Shown in pieces: positions 1 to 12,100 of a DNA stretch of 64,000 nucleotides. Source of the DNA: Agelas oroides (lineage: Eukaryota; Porifera; Demospongiae; Agelasida; Agelasidae); contig OX422183.1 of NCBI GenBank assembly GCA_949130485.1, positions 9,948,636-10,012,635 on the forward strand. The letters run 5' to 3'. The notes beneath the pieces were generated by a model. That model ran no database searches, was not told the DNA's origin, and saw nothing but the letters and a program-made list of their open reading frames with translations. How positions within the stretch are numbered: position 1 is the stretch's first letter; each line of letters begins with the position of its first letter. The translations under genes were made by a program, and so were the position numbers.

Positions 1-337
1 ACCAAAGTTGTCACAAATTGCATGCAGTGACATTTCTCTAGCCAAGGCAGCTTCTATGGCTACACATAGATTAAGCTTCACGCTGAAATCATGAGCTGGA
101 TCTCTGGCGTCTATGAGTGCCGATAGCCCTTACTTGAAGCGATCTCAACCCAGCATGTACACTGAATATGTTAGTGGCAGCTGTAGAGGGAGGAATCTAG
201 TCTCACGATCCAGACTCCCCGTGCTGAGTGTCTGGTCTCTGTCTATATAGCTCTGAGCTGCACTGACTATATAGCTCAGCTTAGTCTCGTGTTTGTGTGT
301 ATAATTTCTTAGTACCATGGCAAACCCACCCAATGGC

Positions 338-409
338 TAGCCACGTTTCCACCCCCCACCCAGCTTTCCGTCGTCGTTCGTGCGCGGGGAGAGCCTGGGA
401 ATGAGACTA
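338..409. mobile_element. Mutator-like MITE with perfect 9-bp target duplication
   Basis: A 72-bp palindromic element starting TAGCCACGTTTCC and ending GGGAATGAGACTA. It is flanked on both sides by the identical 9-mer CCCAATGGC (329-337 and 410-418). A 9-bp target site duplication is the hallmark of Mutator-like elements. Confidence 0.8.
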
Positions 410-952
410 CCCAATGGCAATGGGTACAGTTTCTGCGTGCATTGTGGGGTAGCTATGTATGCACTTAAATCATTAAATATGGTACTTTCTCCACGACTAC
501 TTCTACTGCTTACTTGATTCTTGATGTGCTGCATTCTCACTGAATGTGTCACTCCATACACAACTAGCTTCATACTGCAAGCCCAACACCATGTTACACG
601 TGCAAGCATGCCAATCATGCTCAAATTAGTCTTGTTCCCAGGTGCTCACCCAGCTTTCTGTTGGTCAACTTGTGTATGCACTCCCCATTCCTTCACCAGC
701 AAAGCAATATTTGCAGTTAATCTCGAGCACCACTATCAAATCACCAAGAAATGGACTACACACAAGCCTTTCCCAGTAATAAACCATTGCCTCAGTTTGA
801 TTCATTTTGTGGATTTGCCTTAACCTTGTGCCCAAGCTCTCACATGAGGCTATATTTACGTATTAAATGGTATGAGGGCCTCGGATTGTAAAATGTCAAC
901 CTACGTATCCCTGAGCACTTCTCTCCACTTTATCTTTAATTCATAACATTTA

Positions 953-1067
953 TAGCCTTGTTCCCAGGCCTTTGCCCAATTTCCCGTCACTTGCAGTTAT
1001 ACTTATCCATACTGTAATTAAGTGATTAAGTGATAGGAAGCTGGGTGAGCGCCTGGGAACGAGGCTA
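953..1067. mobile_element. Mutator-like MITE (TAGCCTTGTTCCC / GGGAACGAGGCTA)
   Basis: A 115-bp inverted-repeat element of the TAGCCTCGTTCCCAGG family. The outer inverted repeats are well conserved; the core is AT-rich. No clear target duplication. Confidence 0.65.
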
Positions 1068-2158
1068 ATGATGTAGTTTGTCTTGTGAAGCAAGACTTGC
1101 TATGTATGCAAGGAAAATGTAATTTGTTACCAAGAAGTGGCAGAGCTGGAAATTGAGGCCAATACCACAGTTGATATGTGAGACTTGAGCCTTCTTCATA
1201 TACTCCAGAATAGCTGCGTGGGCGAAGTCATTCTGTAATTAATGGTGACATCAGATTACAGCCGCGCCAAGAGGGTTAATGGACACCTTGCTTACGCAGC
1301 CAATTGATGCGGTTCCGATTGAAGCGCCATTGTTACAACACTTAAGAATACTCCCAAATGCAGACACCTCGCTATCCCATAAAGCGGAAGGGTTTTTTCG
1401 GTCCCTCTAGTTCCCAGACTGTACAAAATTCACTCGATAATGCAGATTTTACTCTCACATTTTACTTAGGTGGATTAGAAACAAGCAGTCGTTGGGCCAG
1501 CGGCCCAGATAATTGGATTTTAACTGGAAGTCTACGGAGTATGGAATTGGCGGCTAATTAACATTACTTTCTGTGTCTTTTCTACAGACCAACTCTCTCT
1601 TACAGACACGCACCAGATTAATTATGTAGAAGAGACTTTATAATTCACAAATATCTACCTTTTATAAGTGATATATACGAACGACTGGCATACGAGTGGC
1701 ATCTGTCGACCTACCCACTAAGCGATCATGATAAGCAGCACTACTCTAAGTGGGTATTACATTTTGTTTTTTTGTCCCATGCAACCAGGCCGAAATGTAT
1801 ATCACCGGATAGCCTGCAGAAAATGCTCTAAAATATGCAAAAACTAGCTGTTTCTACCTGGCAGTTTTTGTGCTATGGACGCTTTTTTGTAGGTAATTGC
1901 CACCTGTTTTAGCTAAGCAAATAACATCAAACACAGTTGTTGCCATGCAAGTGTGTTTTATCGGCTTTTCAATTCAAATCGAACTTAGCTGCCATGGCTG
2001 AGTCTGTATAGCGTTATTTATACTCACTGCTAGGCCCATTCAGCTTTCAGCAATGACAAATTTGAAGAGCGCCCATGTCATGTTTACAACGACTCGATGC
2101 CTTCGAAGCAAATAATTAGACAAAGCATATATATATAACATACAACGGAGCTACCAGT
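1068..2158. other. No gene recognised
   Basis: About 1.1 kb of intergenic sequence. A 67-codon open frame at 1358-1561 has no recognisable domain and is probably chance. No clear repeats beyond the flanking MITEs. Confidence 0.5.
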
Positions 2159-2873
2159 TAGCCTCGTTCCCAGACCTTCCCCGGCTCCAGTTTTTGATAG
2201 CTTGCAGTATGCAAAAACGGAGGGAGAAGGCCTGGTGAATCTTACCACATGATCTGCGGCACAGGCGTCACATGTCGTCACGCTTATCATGGCGTACGGT
2301 AGTACGCCATATGTAGGGATGACCCCGAAAAAAATGGCCGCCACATTAAAAGTGCACAAATAACACGCTCGAAAAGTCTTCGTTAGATTAGTCAAAGGCC
2401 TGTATGAGCCATATCAGGCATTATCGAGTGTTTTCATGAGCAAGGAGACTGTTAAGTTTGCTGGAAAGTATCGCTAAGCACCAGACCGGCAAGTCGCCAA
2501 AACGGACAAATCGTCTATCTTCTGACTTTCTTTCTTCTTCTTCTTCTGCCTCTCACCGCGACAGCACGATAACGGCTGGAGTTTTTACAACGATTCAAAC
2601 GCAAAACAACAGGATAAATCACTAGGTATTGCACCTGCCACTTATCGGTCTAAAAGAAAGAACTCAAACTTGTCGGCGATTCTCAGGTAATCTCACACTT
2701 ACGCTAGCTGCTACACGCCATTTTGCTCGAATTAAATATTACTCATAATTACGTCACCAGGGTTCAACTGAGCACGTGGTTCAGTACTTCGTAGAGAAGG
2801 TGCATTGCAGTTTGCAAATCTGATTTCGTGGATCAGTTGACGTAGTTGTGCTGCACTTTACATCGAACGCAAT

Positions 2874-3413
2874 ATGCGTAATGTCCGCAAGAAACGAGCG
2901 AAGTACAAGCAGAACTACCTGCGAAACAAAGGGGGAAAAAGGCAAGCGTCCCGTAATAATTACTGGAAGGACCCGGAGAAACACAGGGCATCTTCCCGGG
3001 CGTCCTCCCATGCCTGTTATTGGAAGGACCCTGAGACGAAAAGGGCGTCCTCCCATGCCTGTTATTGGAAGGACCCTGAGACGAAAAGGGTCTCCTCCCA
3101 TGAGGACCCTGAGACGAAAAGGGCGTCCTCCCATACCCGTTATTGGGAGGACCCTGAGACCAAAAGGGCATCTTCCAGGGCATCCTCCCATACCCGTTAT
3201 TGGGAGGACCCTGAGAAAGGAAGGGCAGCTTCCCGCGTATCCTCCCATACCCGCTATTGGGAGGACCCTGAGAAAGGAAGGGCAGCTTCCCGTGTATCCT
3301 CCCATAGTAGTTATTGGAGGAACCCTGACAAAAAAAGGGCAGCAGCTCGTATGACTAATTTGAAGGCTGCAAAAGCCAAGCTCAAGTGGTATAGACGGTA
3401 CTATGCCAGCTAG
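2874..3413 (+). CDS. Repetitive basic protein with YWxDPE repeats (transposon-encoded)
   Basis: A 179-residue ORF starting at the ATG within CGCAATATGCG. It opens with a very basic N-terminus (RNVRKKRAKYKQNYLRNKGG), then about eight imperfect units of roughly 13-21 residues. The clearest unit is SSHTRYWEDPEKGRAASRV; each unit keeps an aromatic pair, Asp-Pro-Glu and a basic R-A-S-R stretch. It ends with a lysine-rich helix-like segment (NLKAAKAKLKWYRRYY). From memory, comparable R...DP/NPEK...RA repeats occur in N-terminal parts of sponge and cnidarian transposon proteins, including some Helitron-like ones; this is not verified. Nucleic-acid binding is a guess from composition. Copy 2 is broken, so the family decays outside this copy. 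Confidence 0.55.
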   Translation: MRNVRKKRAKYKQNYLRNKGGKRQASRNNYWKDPEKHRASSRASSHACYWKDPETKRASSHACYWKDPETKRVSSHEDPETKRASSHTRYWEDPETKRASSRASSHTRYWEDPEKGRAASRVSSHTRYWEDPEKGRAASRVSSHSSYWRNPDKKRAAARMTNLKAAKAKLKWYRRYYAS

Positions 3414-4184
3414 TGTTTTAACCATCAAGTACTTCATATGACTTAGAACACTAGCTACTGATATTCAATTTCAAGTTTTATTGTCAACTTTCACATTTCA
3501 AATTTGCTTGTTATAGTCATTTACATGCATATAGTACACATACAATGTTTACTGCGAGTTGATGGTAGCACTTTGGCTGGTGTCTTCTTAACATCCTCCT
3601 TTTGTGTTGTGCCTGAGTCTTCATATTCCTCCAACGAAGCAAGTGGCAGCCTATTGGTAGCTTGGTATACTCAAACTCTAGTAGCACCGAGTCAACAGTG
3701 CATGGCTTCATTCCAAACTTCTGCACTAGAGGTGGCCACAGAACTGGCGGTTGTTCAGCTCCACAGACCCCTATGCGTTGGTTTCAAACCCATTTAGACT
3801 ATAGCTACTCACCATCAAACAGTTCTGTAATGGGGTCTTACGACTCAATACTCTGGTGACAGTCTATGGAGAGTTTTTCGGTGAACCCATTAGTAGTCCA
3901 CGTGAAATGAGCACAGGATTTATAAGCTTGCATGCAAAGCCTTATTAAACTCATCTGCTTTTCACTTGGTTTTTATGAGGCTTTGCTTGGACTGTACTTC
4001 TAAACCCCCCGAAGTTTGATGTTTGGATTGACGATTTCACTTCAAAGCGTTTGAATTTATGACAATTCTTAGCTCTTTCTACTATCATACTGTACACACC
4101 ATGCATCTTCCCCTCGGTCTACCCTCCCATGTCACTTCTCTCTTACCATTCCTAAACCAAAAAAAAAACAAAGCAAACAAGTCA

Positions 4185-5255
4185 CAAAAAAGTTTTCTCA
4201 ATGAAAACAAGCACATGTAGGGATGGAACCCTCAAAAACCAACCAAACAAGATAGGAACAACACCACAATACTTTTACACCATCCCTACATCTTGTGCCA
4301 TTCTGCCAACCACGTACACCACAAAACCCTTCAAATTTAAGTTTTTAGGGTTTGTGCTTTTAGTTTAGTTATAGTTAGTTTTTACTTAGAAAATACTTTT
4401 GGTTTAGTTTAGTTCTAGTTTCCCGGTTTTACAAAATTTTTAGTTAGTTATAGTTTCAACCACTGAAACTCTAAAACCCCTTACTAAAAGGTATTTAGTT
4501 ACACTTATTGTTGAAAACAGGCTGTATTCTGTTTTAGTACAGTTACGGTTTCTTCTTGTACGTCCTTGGACGTTTTAGTTACAGCCCCCAAGTTAGCAAG
4601 AAATTTAAGTTGCACTTTTGGTTAACTAAATTTTAAAAAGGCCATACTAAAATATATTTAGTTAAAGTTATAGTTAACTAAAACAACACTGCACACCAGC
4701 TACACCCACAAACCAACAAACAACCTTTCTCCCTACAACTAGCTACCTACCCCACAAACCCTTCAAACACACCACCATGTCGTTAGCTACGGACCGACCC
4801 AGTACTGCTCACACCACAGCCTTCCACTTACAAGACAACCCTTACCTGCCATGCCCAGCAGCTACAAAAGCCCACAACATACGCAACCCACTCCAACATG
4901 CCACACAGACTCAGCACTGATCTTGCACCCCACAGCTTGTACATATTAAACTAGCTAACCATGCCTGCCACACTCAACCGTAACAAAGTTACAGCCACCC
5001 ACAACACAACGCACTCTCCATACACAACAACGTGCACTACACACCCAGTACTGCTCGTTCCACAGGCTTCCATGCCCAAGACAACCCTTCTGTGCACACA
5101 AGTAACAAACACAATGCATAGTCGGCAAAATGGCACAAGATGTAGGGATGGTGTAAAAGTATTGTGGTGTTGTTCCTATCTTGTTTGGTTGGTTTTTGAG
5201 GGTTCCATCCCTACATGTGCTTGTTTTCATTGAGAAAACTTTTTTGTGACTTTAT
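4185..5255. repeat. Inner inverted-repeat element of transposon copy 1
   Basis: About 130 bp from GTCACAAAAAAGTTTTCTC (4185) to the GTGCCATTTTGCC region recurs inverted at 5115-5255. Each arm carries two opposed copies of ATGTAGGGATGG (4214/4280 and 5140/5205). The middle is strand-biased: TTTAGTTATAGTTAG-like low complexity at 4330-4690, then a C/A-rich, G-poor stretch to about 5100. The same block occurs at 22733-23808 and, rearranged, at 48650-49215. Confidence 0.65.
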
Positions 5256-6099
5256 GTATAGCCATGCTAGAAAACCGATCTTGCGTTCTGTACTAGCTAC
5301 GAAGACGAGACAAGCGCCGACAGAGAACAACATCAAGCGTACAAAACATATCCGAGCTAGAAGGAATAACTCCGAAGGGTTGCCGAACGACATGCGTGAA
5401 ATATCCGCAGTGATAAAATGTAGCTAACGTAGCGAAAAAGAAGCCACTTTCGGATTTGCAACGCTTCTAGCGGGACAATCCTTCAGCGATTCTGCTTCGG
5501 ACTTGGTTATGTTCTAGAGGTAGGACTTGTCTCTCGGCTGGAACTTGTCTTGTTTCTCTAGCTTCTCTGTAGCTGGAGATATAAATGTGAAAATGCCTTC
5601 GTGTCTAGAACCTGTGACGTCATGTGTGCCGCAGATCACGTGGTAAGATTCACCAGGCCTTCTCCCTCCGTTTTTGCATACTGCAAGCGATCAAAAACTG
5701 GAGACGGGGAAGGCCTGGGAACGAGGCTAGCCACCAGTGGCTTTTGAAGTCAAGTCCTGATGGCACACAACACTCTGAACGGCACCATGTCATGCACTGC
5801 TTTGTCCGTCTATACAAAGTAACCTTGTAATATCATTCGCTTAAGTGTAACACGAAGTTTCTTACCTCAGATACGCATAGTGCTTGAGGCTTTGCTTCTC
5901 AAACTCCACGAGCACGCTCTGTCACGCAAAGCTTGCTTTGTCTCAATAAATTTTCTTGGGCTTGGTATAGTTGAACGACAGTTTGAAGTGTGAACTAGGT
6001 CTTGCTAGCCTTCCACCAAACATCCGAATGAACAGAGATAACCTCGTTACACTTGCTTTTTGGGTTGGATCAAAGCCACAAATGCATCTTCTGCTGAAG

Positions 6100-6720
6100 C
6101 CTCTCAATTAAGCAGGAGAACTCCAACTGGAATAAAGACCGTGCATTTGCATCCATTGTTTGGTGTATGCAACCTAGTGGCCAAAGCACCTGCATATCAG
6201 TTTAATGGATCCAATGGCTGTCCAACATGTCTACATCCTGGTGAAACGTGTGGACGTACAGTCGTACACGTGTTTACTTACCCGGCACCTATCCACTTCA
6301 GACACGTGATTCAATGAAGCTAGCTGCTAGGGAAGCTGAAGAAAATAACGAAGTGAATCGAAGGAAAATCTGCATGGACTATGGTAGTGAACGGTGTTCC
6401 AGTAGACTACATATATGTTCAGTGTGTTGGAAGGTGTTGTACAATTAAAGCAATTACGTACTTCCAATTTGGGTTGGATCTACATCTTGTGCTGGTAGAT
6501 TTACCAAGGAAGTTGACAAGTATTTGTTAGAACAGTGCCCTCCAAATGACTTTAGCCGCATTCCACGAAGCATGGAAATCCAGTGAACTCACTTAAAGTG
6601 GCTACTGTACTATTCTCTTTCGCTTCTCACCAATGTCCCACTTTACCTTCACCACTTCTCTCTTCTTGTTTACTTATGTACTTCTCACCTCCTCCTCCAC
6701 TTGACAAAGTATGTAAGTCT
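6100..6720 (+). pseudogene. CACTA (EnSpm, Tnp2-type) transposase relic
   Basis: Fragments in shifting frames match the order expected for metazoan EnSpm transposases. First comes HPLFGVCNLVAKAPAYQFNG followed by SNGCPTCLHPGE, a C-x2-C element. Then, after a frameshift, YPLQTRDSMKLAAREAEENN; then GVPVDYIYVQ with VLEGVV in another frame; then GRFTKEVDKYLLEQCPPNDF plus SRIPRSMEIQ; and finally WLLYYSLSLLTNVPLYLHHF. At least three frame changes and an in-frame stop before the last segment show it is dead. Identification rests on remembered family motifs, not a search. Confidence 0.65.
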
Positions 6721-7494
6721 CTGGGGTCCACTCAGCATTTGGATTCAAATTACAAGCATGATACAAACACAAAGTAGCTGACCAGCTGCTGTTTTCCCTT
6801 GATGTCACAAACACTCTGATTAACATGGTAGACAAGCTCCAGGCTGAATTAAAATGAACAAACCCTCTCCTAGCTTCTTTACTCCATGCAACGTGTAAAT
6901 TTTCCCAGAGGGTATCTTCCTGGTTCGTCTACTCCTGTTTTGTCTACCGCCATTTCGTCTACTCAATTTTTCAGGTCAAAATTTATTTTTAGTTTAATTT
7001 GACTATGACAGACAAATAGTTGCTGCTTGCAGAATAATGACCGAGCATTAATTCCAGCAGAGTGATGTACTTTGATTTAATTGCATGACTATACTATGAA
7101 ACAACACTTCTGAAGCTAGTTTTTCCCTTTGTTATTTAACCCCTGACCTTAACATTAGCATGCATGTTTGTAAGATCTTGTGGAATTTCGTGTGGTTCCT
7201 GTACACTAAATTTGGTCTAGAGTTAGCGAGGCACATGAATCCCATGCAGGTCTGCCTCAATTGTGTGTGAGACCTAGATCTCGAGGATCTCATACGATGC
7301 CCATACATTAGAGGTCCTCAATATTACTCTTAATTTTCTCCTGTATTATTTTAAGAATAAATATCCTTCGTGTTGGTGGAATTATACATTTTGCTATAAG
7401 TTTCAAACTCATCAATTCTAATTAAAGCACATCATAGTTGTTAGGATATCACATAACCCAGTGCCAGTGTAATAACATCCATGCATTATGTTAT

Positions 7495-7610
7495 AGTTAT
7501 TAACCGCTCACGAGGGCTTTAGTAGATATATAAGCACACCGCCCGAGGGCACAGCCCGAGGGCGGTGTTGCTTATATATCAACTAAAGCCCGAGGGTGCG
7601 GTTAATAACT
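7495..7610. repeat. 116-bp foldback hairpin
   Basis: Arms of about 54 bp (AGTTATTAACCGC ... GCCCGAGGGC and its complement) flank a short ACA loop with a few mismatches. The CCCGAGGGC core recurs in the hairpin at 19228-19400. Confidence 0.75.
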
Positions 7611-8279
7611 GGCTTCTAGCCCGTTTGCGCATGCGCTTCAATGTGTTGCTATGTCAGCGGTGTGTTTATTTGTGAACGCAGCTGTTTTTCGAAGGTTGCA
7701 CTAGTAGTCTAGCTAGCTTACAGGTACGGTAGTACTCAGTTACTTGTAGTAACAACCATTTTTGTCGTAGCTGCGACTTTGAAACCGTTCAACACTGCGA
7801 TGGGCGACGACAGCCAGTCCGGAAACGGGCCCGAGTGGCGAAGCCTTATGAGAATTGACGGCTATGCCGTGATGCTTTCTGCTGTTTTCCAACAGCGTTG
7901 TTGACAATTTATGTTTCTGAAGGCATCCTATGTCCACGAAACAAGCCTCAAAGCTAGCTTTGTAGCCACCGTGAGCACAGAGCGTTACCGGTTTGATTTT
8001 CGTCTCTTTTGGCCCGTTGGGGCTTGTCCGCGCGGCTTGTTCTCGGACTGGCCATCGCTGTAGTCGACCCATTCTGTTATCGCAATGCTGAGCGGTTCAG
8101 AATGCACATAAAAAATTCTGCGTAAATCCAGGCAAATAAAGTTACCTGTACTTGATGCCCGCGGGATACAAACTACAAGGCTTTATCTGAAATATAATGC
8201 ACTCTATTACATAGCAACCACATAGTAACGGGCTAGAATGTGTGTTATAACTCATCTTGCATCAATGTTGCTAATATTA
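7611..8279. other. Repeat-bounded segment without a recognised gene
   Basis: TTCTAGCCCGTT near 7615 and its complement near 8230 suggest a degraded inverted-repeat element. A 110-codon minus-strand open frame (7740-8072) lies in a slightly GC-richer patch but shows no recognisable domain, so it is not called as a gene. Confidence 0.35.
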
Positions 8280-9021
8280 TTAACCCTCGGCGCGCATGCG
8301 ATGCGAGGGTTACAGTACTTCGTTTGTCTGTCTGTCTGTGTGTCTGTCTGTCTGTTACAACTAGCTTGGCTCACCTGGCGGCTAAATCTCTGAAGTTTGG
8401 ACACAGATAGGCTTCAAACCGAACGAGGATGTGTTTAAATTGAGCCGATTTTGCCAAGAACCTTTTTGTTCAAGAACCTTTTTGTTCAAGAGTTATGCTG
8501 CGATTCGTTTGCCACGGCAAGCGCTAGTCGGCCATATTCTAGTCTGAAAACGAGTTCACGCGCCCTGGTCTGGGATCCCAGGAGTACAGCGTAGCGCCAC
8601 AGTACTCCCGGGATCCCAGACTAGACTAGAATATGGCCGACTAGCGCCGTGGCAAACGAATCGCAGCATAACTCTTGAACGAAACATTCTTGACGAAATC
8701 GGTCCTCATTCGGTTTGAAGCATATATGGTCAATACTGCTACAATATGTATGTAACAGGCATAGTACAATATGTATGTACAGGCATGGTACATATCCAGG
8801 ATTTCCGGGGAATGTCCCACAGATTCCCTACTCACTACACATGCTCACTACATTAGGGAGGGGTTTGTTGGGGCAAGATAAAGGGCTACTAGGACAACTT
8901 GGCCTGGGACACTGTTATCCTGTACGACTTTGTGTAGTCTCAGCTAGCTATCTTCACCTACTTAGTTATGTCCTGTGACTCTGCATTAATACTACGTGCC
9001 GAGGGTTAAGCACTTCAGTGC
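8280..9021. mobile_element. TTAACCCTCGG-ended element containing a 300-bp palindrome
   Basis: Left end TTAACCCTCGGCGCGCATGC, right end GTGCCGAGGGTTAAGCACTTC. A relative in the opposite orientation is at 17450-17992. A (GTCT)n tract follows the left end in both. Inside, 8411-8537 and 8600-8720 form a palindrome with about 120-bp arms around a GGGATCCCAG core. Confidence 0.6.
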
Positions 9022-9124
9022 TCTTCTTTACCTACATCTTTATGTAAGAAAACATTCAAATGCGGATATTACAGTGCATGCTTCTGCTCTAGCTGAGCTA
9101 CCTCCTGTGCAGGACAGATTGGTC

Positions 9125-12100
9125 ATGAACAGCAGAGGGTGACAGAGCTTGATCAAAGCAGCTAACAATTTTAGGGGCTGATTGTTATTGTCTCCAATCT
9201 GCTACAAACTAGCATGAGTTTGGTAAAGAGTTTATTAAACTCTTGATGTACATGGCAAAAGAGTTTGATGGAGTGATAGTCTTCAAAATATTATTTCTTT
9301 TGTAATACTTTACACAGGGTACCTAGAGCAGTGGAACACCACCTCACTGGCATCATACTGTTTGTCATGTTCACTGGAGTTAGTCTAGCTGGTAAGCCTG
9401 AGCATCTCACTTCTTGTTACTGTACTACCACCAATGTTTTGGGTATACATTTTGTGCTTACAACTTTGTAATATTGCAGTAGCACTCTTGATGCTATGTG
9501 CTTGTAGAAACTGAGGGAGGGGCTAAGATAGATTACAAAAGTGTTTAAGGTAAGGAATTTCACAAAAATTGGGTGAAATGTCTAGTTGTGCTATCACTTA
9601 TAGCCAAACTTGGTAGTTAGATACTGCATGGTGAGTACTGTCTGTGTAACAATACTCTGCTACAGAAAATAACATGGTTTACAATTTTTTGTGACGTTTC
9701 ATTTGCATGGTATGCATCCTCCAGTCTCTCCGTGGATAAAGTTCAACAGTCACTAGAGGGGGCTACACAAAGTTTTAGTCATAAGCTGTAAAGCTTGATG
9801 GGTGGTAAGTTGAAAGCGTTTTTGCAAGCTCAATTTTTGCCGCTTATTTATAGTATTTCGTGGTACAAACTCTCCCTAGCATTTGTTAATCGAGAATACG
9901 TTCTGTTACTCCTTCAACTAACCACTGGAGAAGCTGTTTATCATAAAGTTAGCTGCTAAAGTTGTTACCTGATTCATAAAATGTCACAAAAAAGGTATTT
10001 TGGCCTTCTGGGTGGGTGTGGCCAATGGTGTACAGTGATCGACGACGTAGAAACTTCTCAGGTCTTCATGTCCTTTGTCGCTTGCAGTATGGCTACATAG
10101 ACCTTCGATGAACTACTGAAGCAGCTGCTGCAGTCACTAACTCTCGAAGCAGAGATAGCTGTGGCCTTGTGGTACAATGGTGGACAGAAACTGGAAGCAA
10201 TTATTGCACTTGCGTTGATATGCTTACCCTTCACTTTAAAATGGAGGTAATTCTGAACTCTGGACTGGACTTGTGGACTGGACTGTGACTGCACTAGGTG
10301 GTGCTTGTTGGTGCCCTCAGTTTCAGTGAAACGTACTATTGTTTTAAGTGCCCTGGGCCTTGGCCAATGCATCTTAGACGTAACCCTGTAACTACATATA
10401 ATTATGCATGCAAAATTTGTATGCAGTAACTGTTGCTCAGCTTTGCAAACCCGAATCACATGATAGTACTTTAAGATCATCTACTTACTCAAAAGCATTA
10501 TATAGTTGTAGTTAACATTGCTACATGTGCTGATGATTAGTTAACACTTGCACGTGTTTATGTCTAGTACACAGTCAGCCTTCAACATCAGCTATACGCA
10601 GTTCCTTAAAGGCCTAGATATGTCAGGATTGCTTGCTTGCTTGTGGCCATATATACCACAAATTTTAAATGAGCGCATATAAATATTTATGAAGATTGAA
10701 TGTCCTCGTGCGTAATTTGTGAGTTCAGTCGGTGAAGGGCTACTGTCAGAGCATAGTGTCAGCATGAATGAGACCCGGGAGCAAAGACGACTCATGACAA
10801 ACTTTAGGTTTGTGTAACTGCCGACCATGCAAGATAAGGGCAGGCTACTCACAGATAGTACAAATTAAGCACAGTAGTTGAAGTCACTTCAGGTAAGGGC
10901 CATGCATAAACGACACTCATATGCGCTAGAGATTCAGCTGATGACTTTGGTGTGAAGCTTACCTTATTTATTAGAATAAAATGCAAATTAAATAATTTGA
11001 GTGGGCATGCGTTAAGTTTGATCCACCCATAAATTCCAGGAATTGAATATCTTGTGTTAGATTAGATCATGCGTTGCAATGGATTCAAACACCGAAACAT
11101 TTTTGGTCAAACAGAAATGCAAAGAGTTCCTGGCCTTCAGTTCTCCAGAAGTGAGGTTCTTGACATGCAGACAGTAGCAGCTGCAGTAACAGAAAGACTT
11201 ACAAACACCAAAGTAGAATATTTATGGGATATAGCTCTTCCAGTCTCCTGGAAGTTGTTCTTGACTGCCCTTTTTTGTCACAAAATAAACTGACTGGGAC
11301 AACTGAGAGGCTTCATTCCTGTGTGCAAAGTTGGATCCACCCATAAATTCCCAGAATTGAATTTCTTGCTCTAGGTTGGATCTTGCTTTTTATTTTGAAT
11401 AAATAGGGTAGTCCATGCCTGTGTAGCTATGGTAGCTGCCCTGACCAGTGAAATGGCTGCAGTTTGTTGGCATTAAATTTTATGTCACGATAATCACCTC
11501 TATTGGTGCACAAGAACTTGGTTACCTAGCTATGCCTTACAAAGTTTTGCTTATCACATTTGTGTAACAACAGACGGTGACAATCCTGCTGTTAATATGT
11601 AGCCTTGTTCCCAGACCCTTGCCCGGCTTCCCATCGCTTGCAGTATCGTACTGCAAGCGACTGGAAGCTGGGTGAGGACCTGGAAACGAGGTATGCATGG
11701 TTTGTGTTCCATGACACAATATTAAATCAGCAGTGTATTGCTCTCTCAGGCTCACCCAAGAATGATGAATCATCTAGGCCAGAGCAAGCAGTGGACATCC
11801 AGTCTGGGATGATATTTGTTAGTATCATGGTTCACTTACCTGAGAATGAAACTTTGGTTTACCAGCAAGCTTCCCTTCACCAACTACACCACCCTCACCC
11901 CTCACAGCGGCACCAGAAGGGATTTACCTATTTACTTGATGTCATGCATTCAATAAGCCTACATATAGAATAGAACCGTGATTTTCCACAGCAAATAAAA
12001 GTAGCTTATTATCAGTGTGCCTATTTATATGTTGCGAACCAATTGCAAACTTGACCAGTTTGTAAATGGACCACCGGTTTATAAACCGGTCATCCAGTTT

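Larger units (their letters stand above)
2287..5255 (+). mobile_element. Hairpin-capped DNA transposon, copy 1 (intact repeat-protein ORF)
   Basis: Starts TCATGGCGTAC-GGTA-GTACGCCA then TATGTAGGGATGACC, next to a TA. Nearly identical to 20865-23808 over the full length and related to the inverted copy at 48418-52008. It contains the repeat-protein ORF (2874-3413), a conserved 1-kb non-coding body and, at 4185-5255, an inner part bounded by about 130-bp inverted repeats. The right outer hairpin end seen in the third copy is missing here; the copy ends instead with an inverted duplicate of the internal ATGTAGGGATGG module. No transposase is present, so it is probably non-autonomous. Confidence 0.75.
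2159..5729. mobile_element. Mutator-like inverted-repeat element interrupted by a 2.97-kb transposon
   Basis: About 115 bp at 2159-2275 (TAGCCTCGTTCCCAG...) recurs inverted at 5615-5729 (...GGGAACGAGGCTA), including the adjoining sequence up to the TGATCTGCGGCACA motif. The outer flanks are nearly identical 9-mers: GCTACCAGT (2150-2158) and GCCACCAGT (5730-5738). Removing the insert at 2287-5255 leaves an element of about 600 bp, comparable to the 449-bp relative at 45963-46411. Confidence 0.65.

Noticed and set aside
2084..2395. 103-codon minus-strand frame over the left end of transposon copy 1
   Set aside because: The stretch MTNLTKTFRACYLCTFNVAA recurs in copies 1-2 only because the DNA itself is duplicated; it runs through the terminal hairpin and has no domain.
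2781..3437. 218-codon minus-strand frame opposite the repeat-protein ORF
   Set aside because: Shadow created by the tandem repeat; the plus-strand frame has the basic/aromatic composition of a real protein and a clear start.
3504..3797. 97-codon plus-strand frame conserved between transposon copies 1 and 2
   Set aside because: Conserved because the whole element is duplicated; no domain, and copy 3 does not keep the full frame.
2287..5255. Helitron assignment for the hairpin-capped element
   Set aside because: It starts with TC and its repeat protein is reminiscent of Helitron-associated proteins, but no CTRR 3' end is seen and copy 3 and the 61982 family have inverted, TA-flanked ends.
7740..8072. 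110-codon minus-strand frame
   Set aside because: No recognisable domain and no repeat of the frame elsewhere; likely chance in a GC-richer patch.
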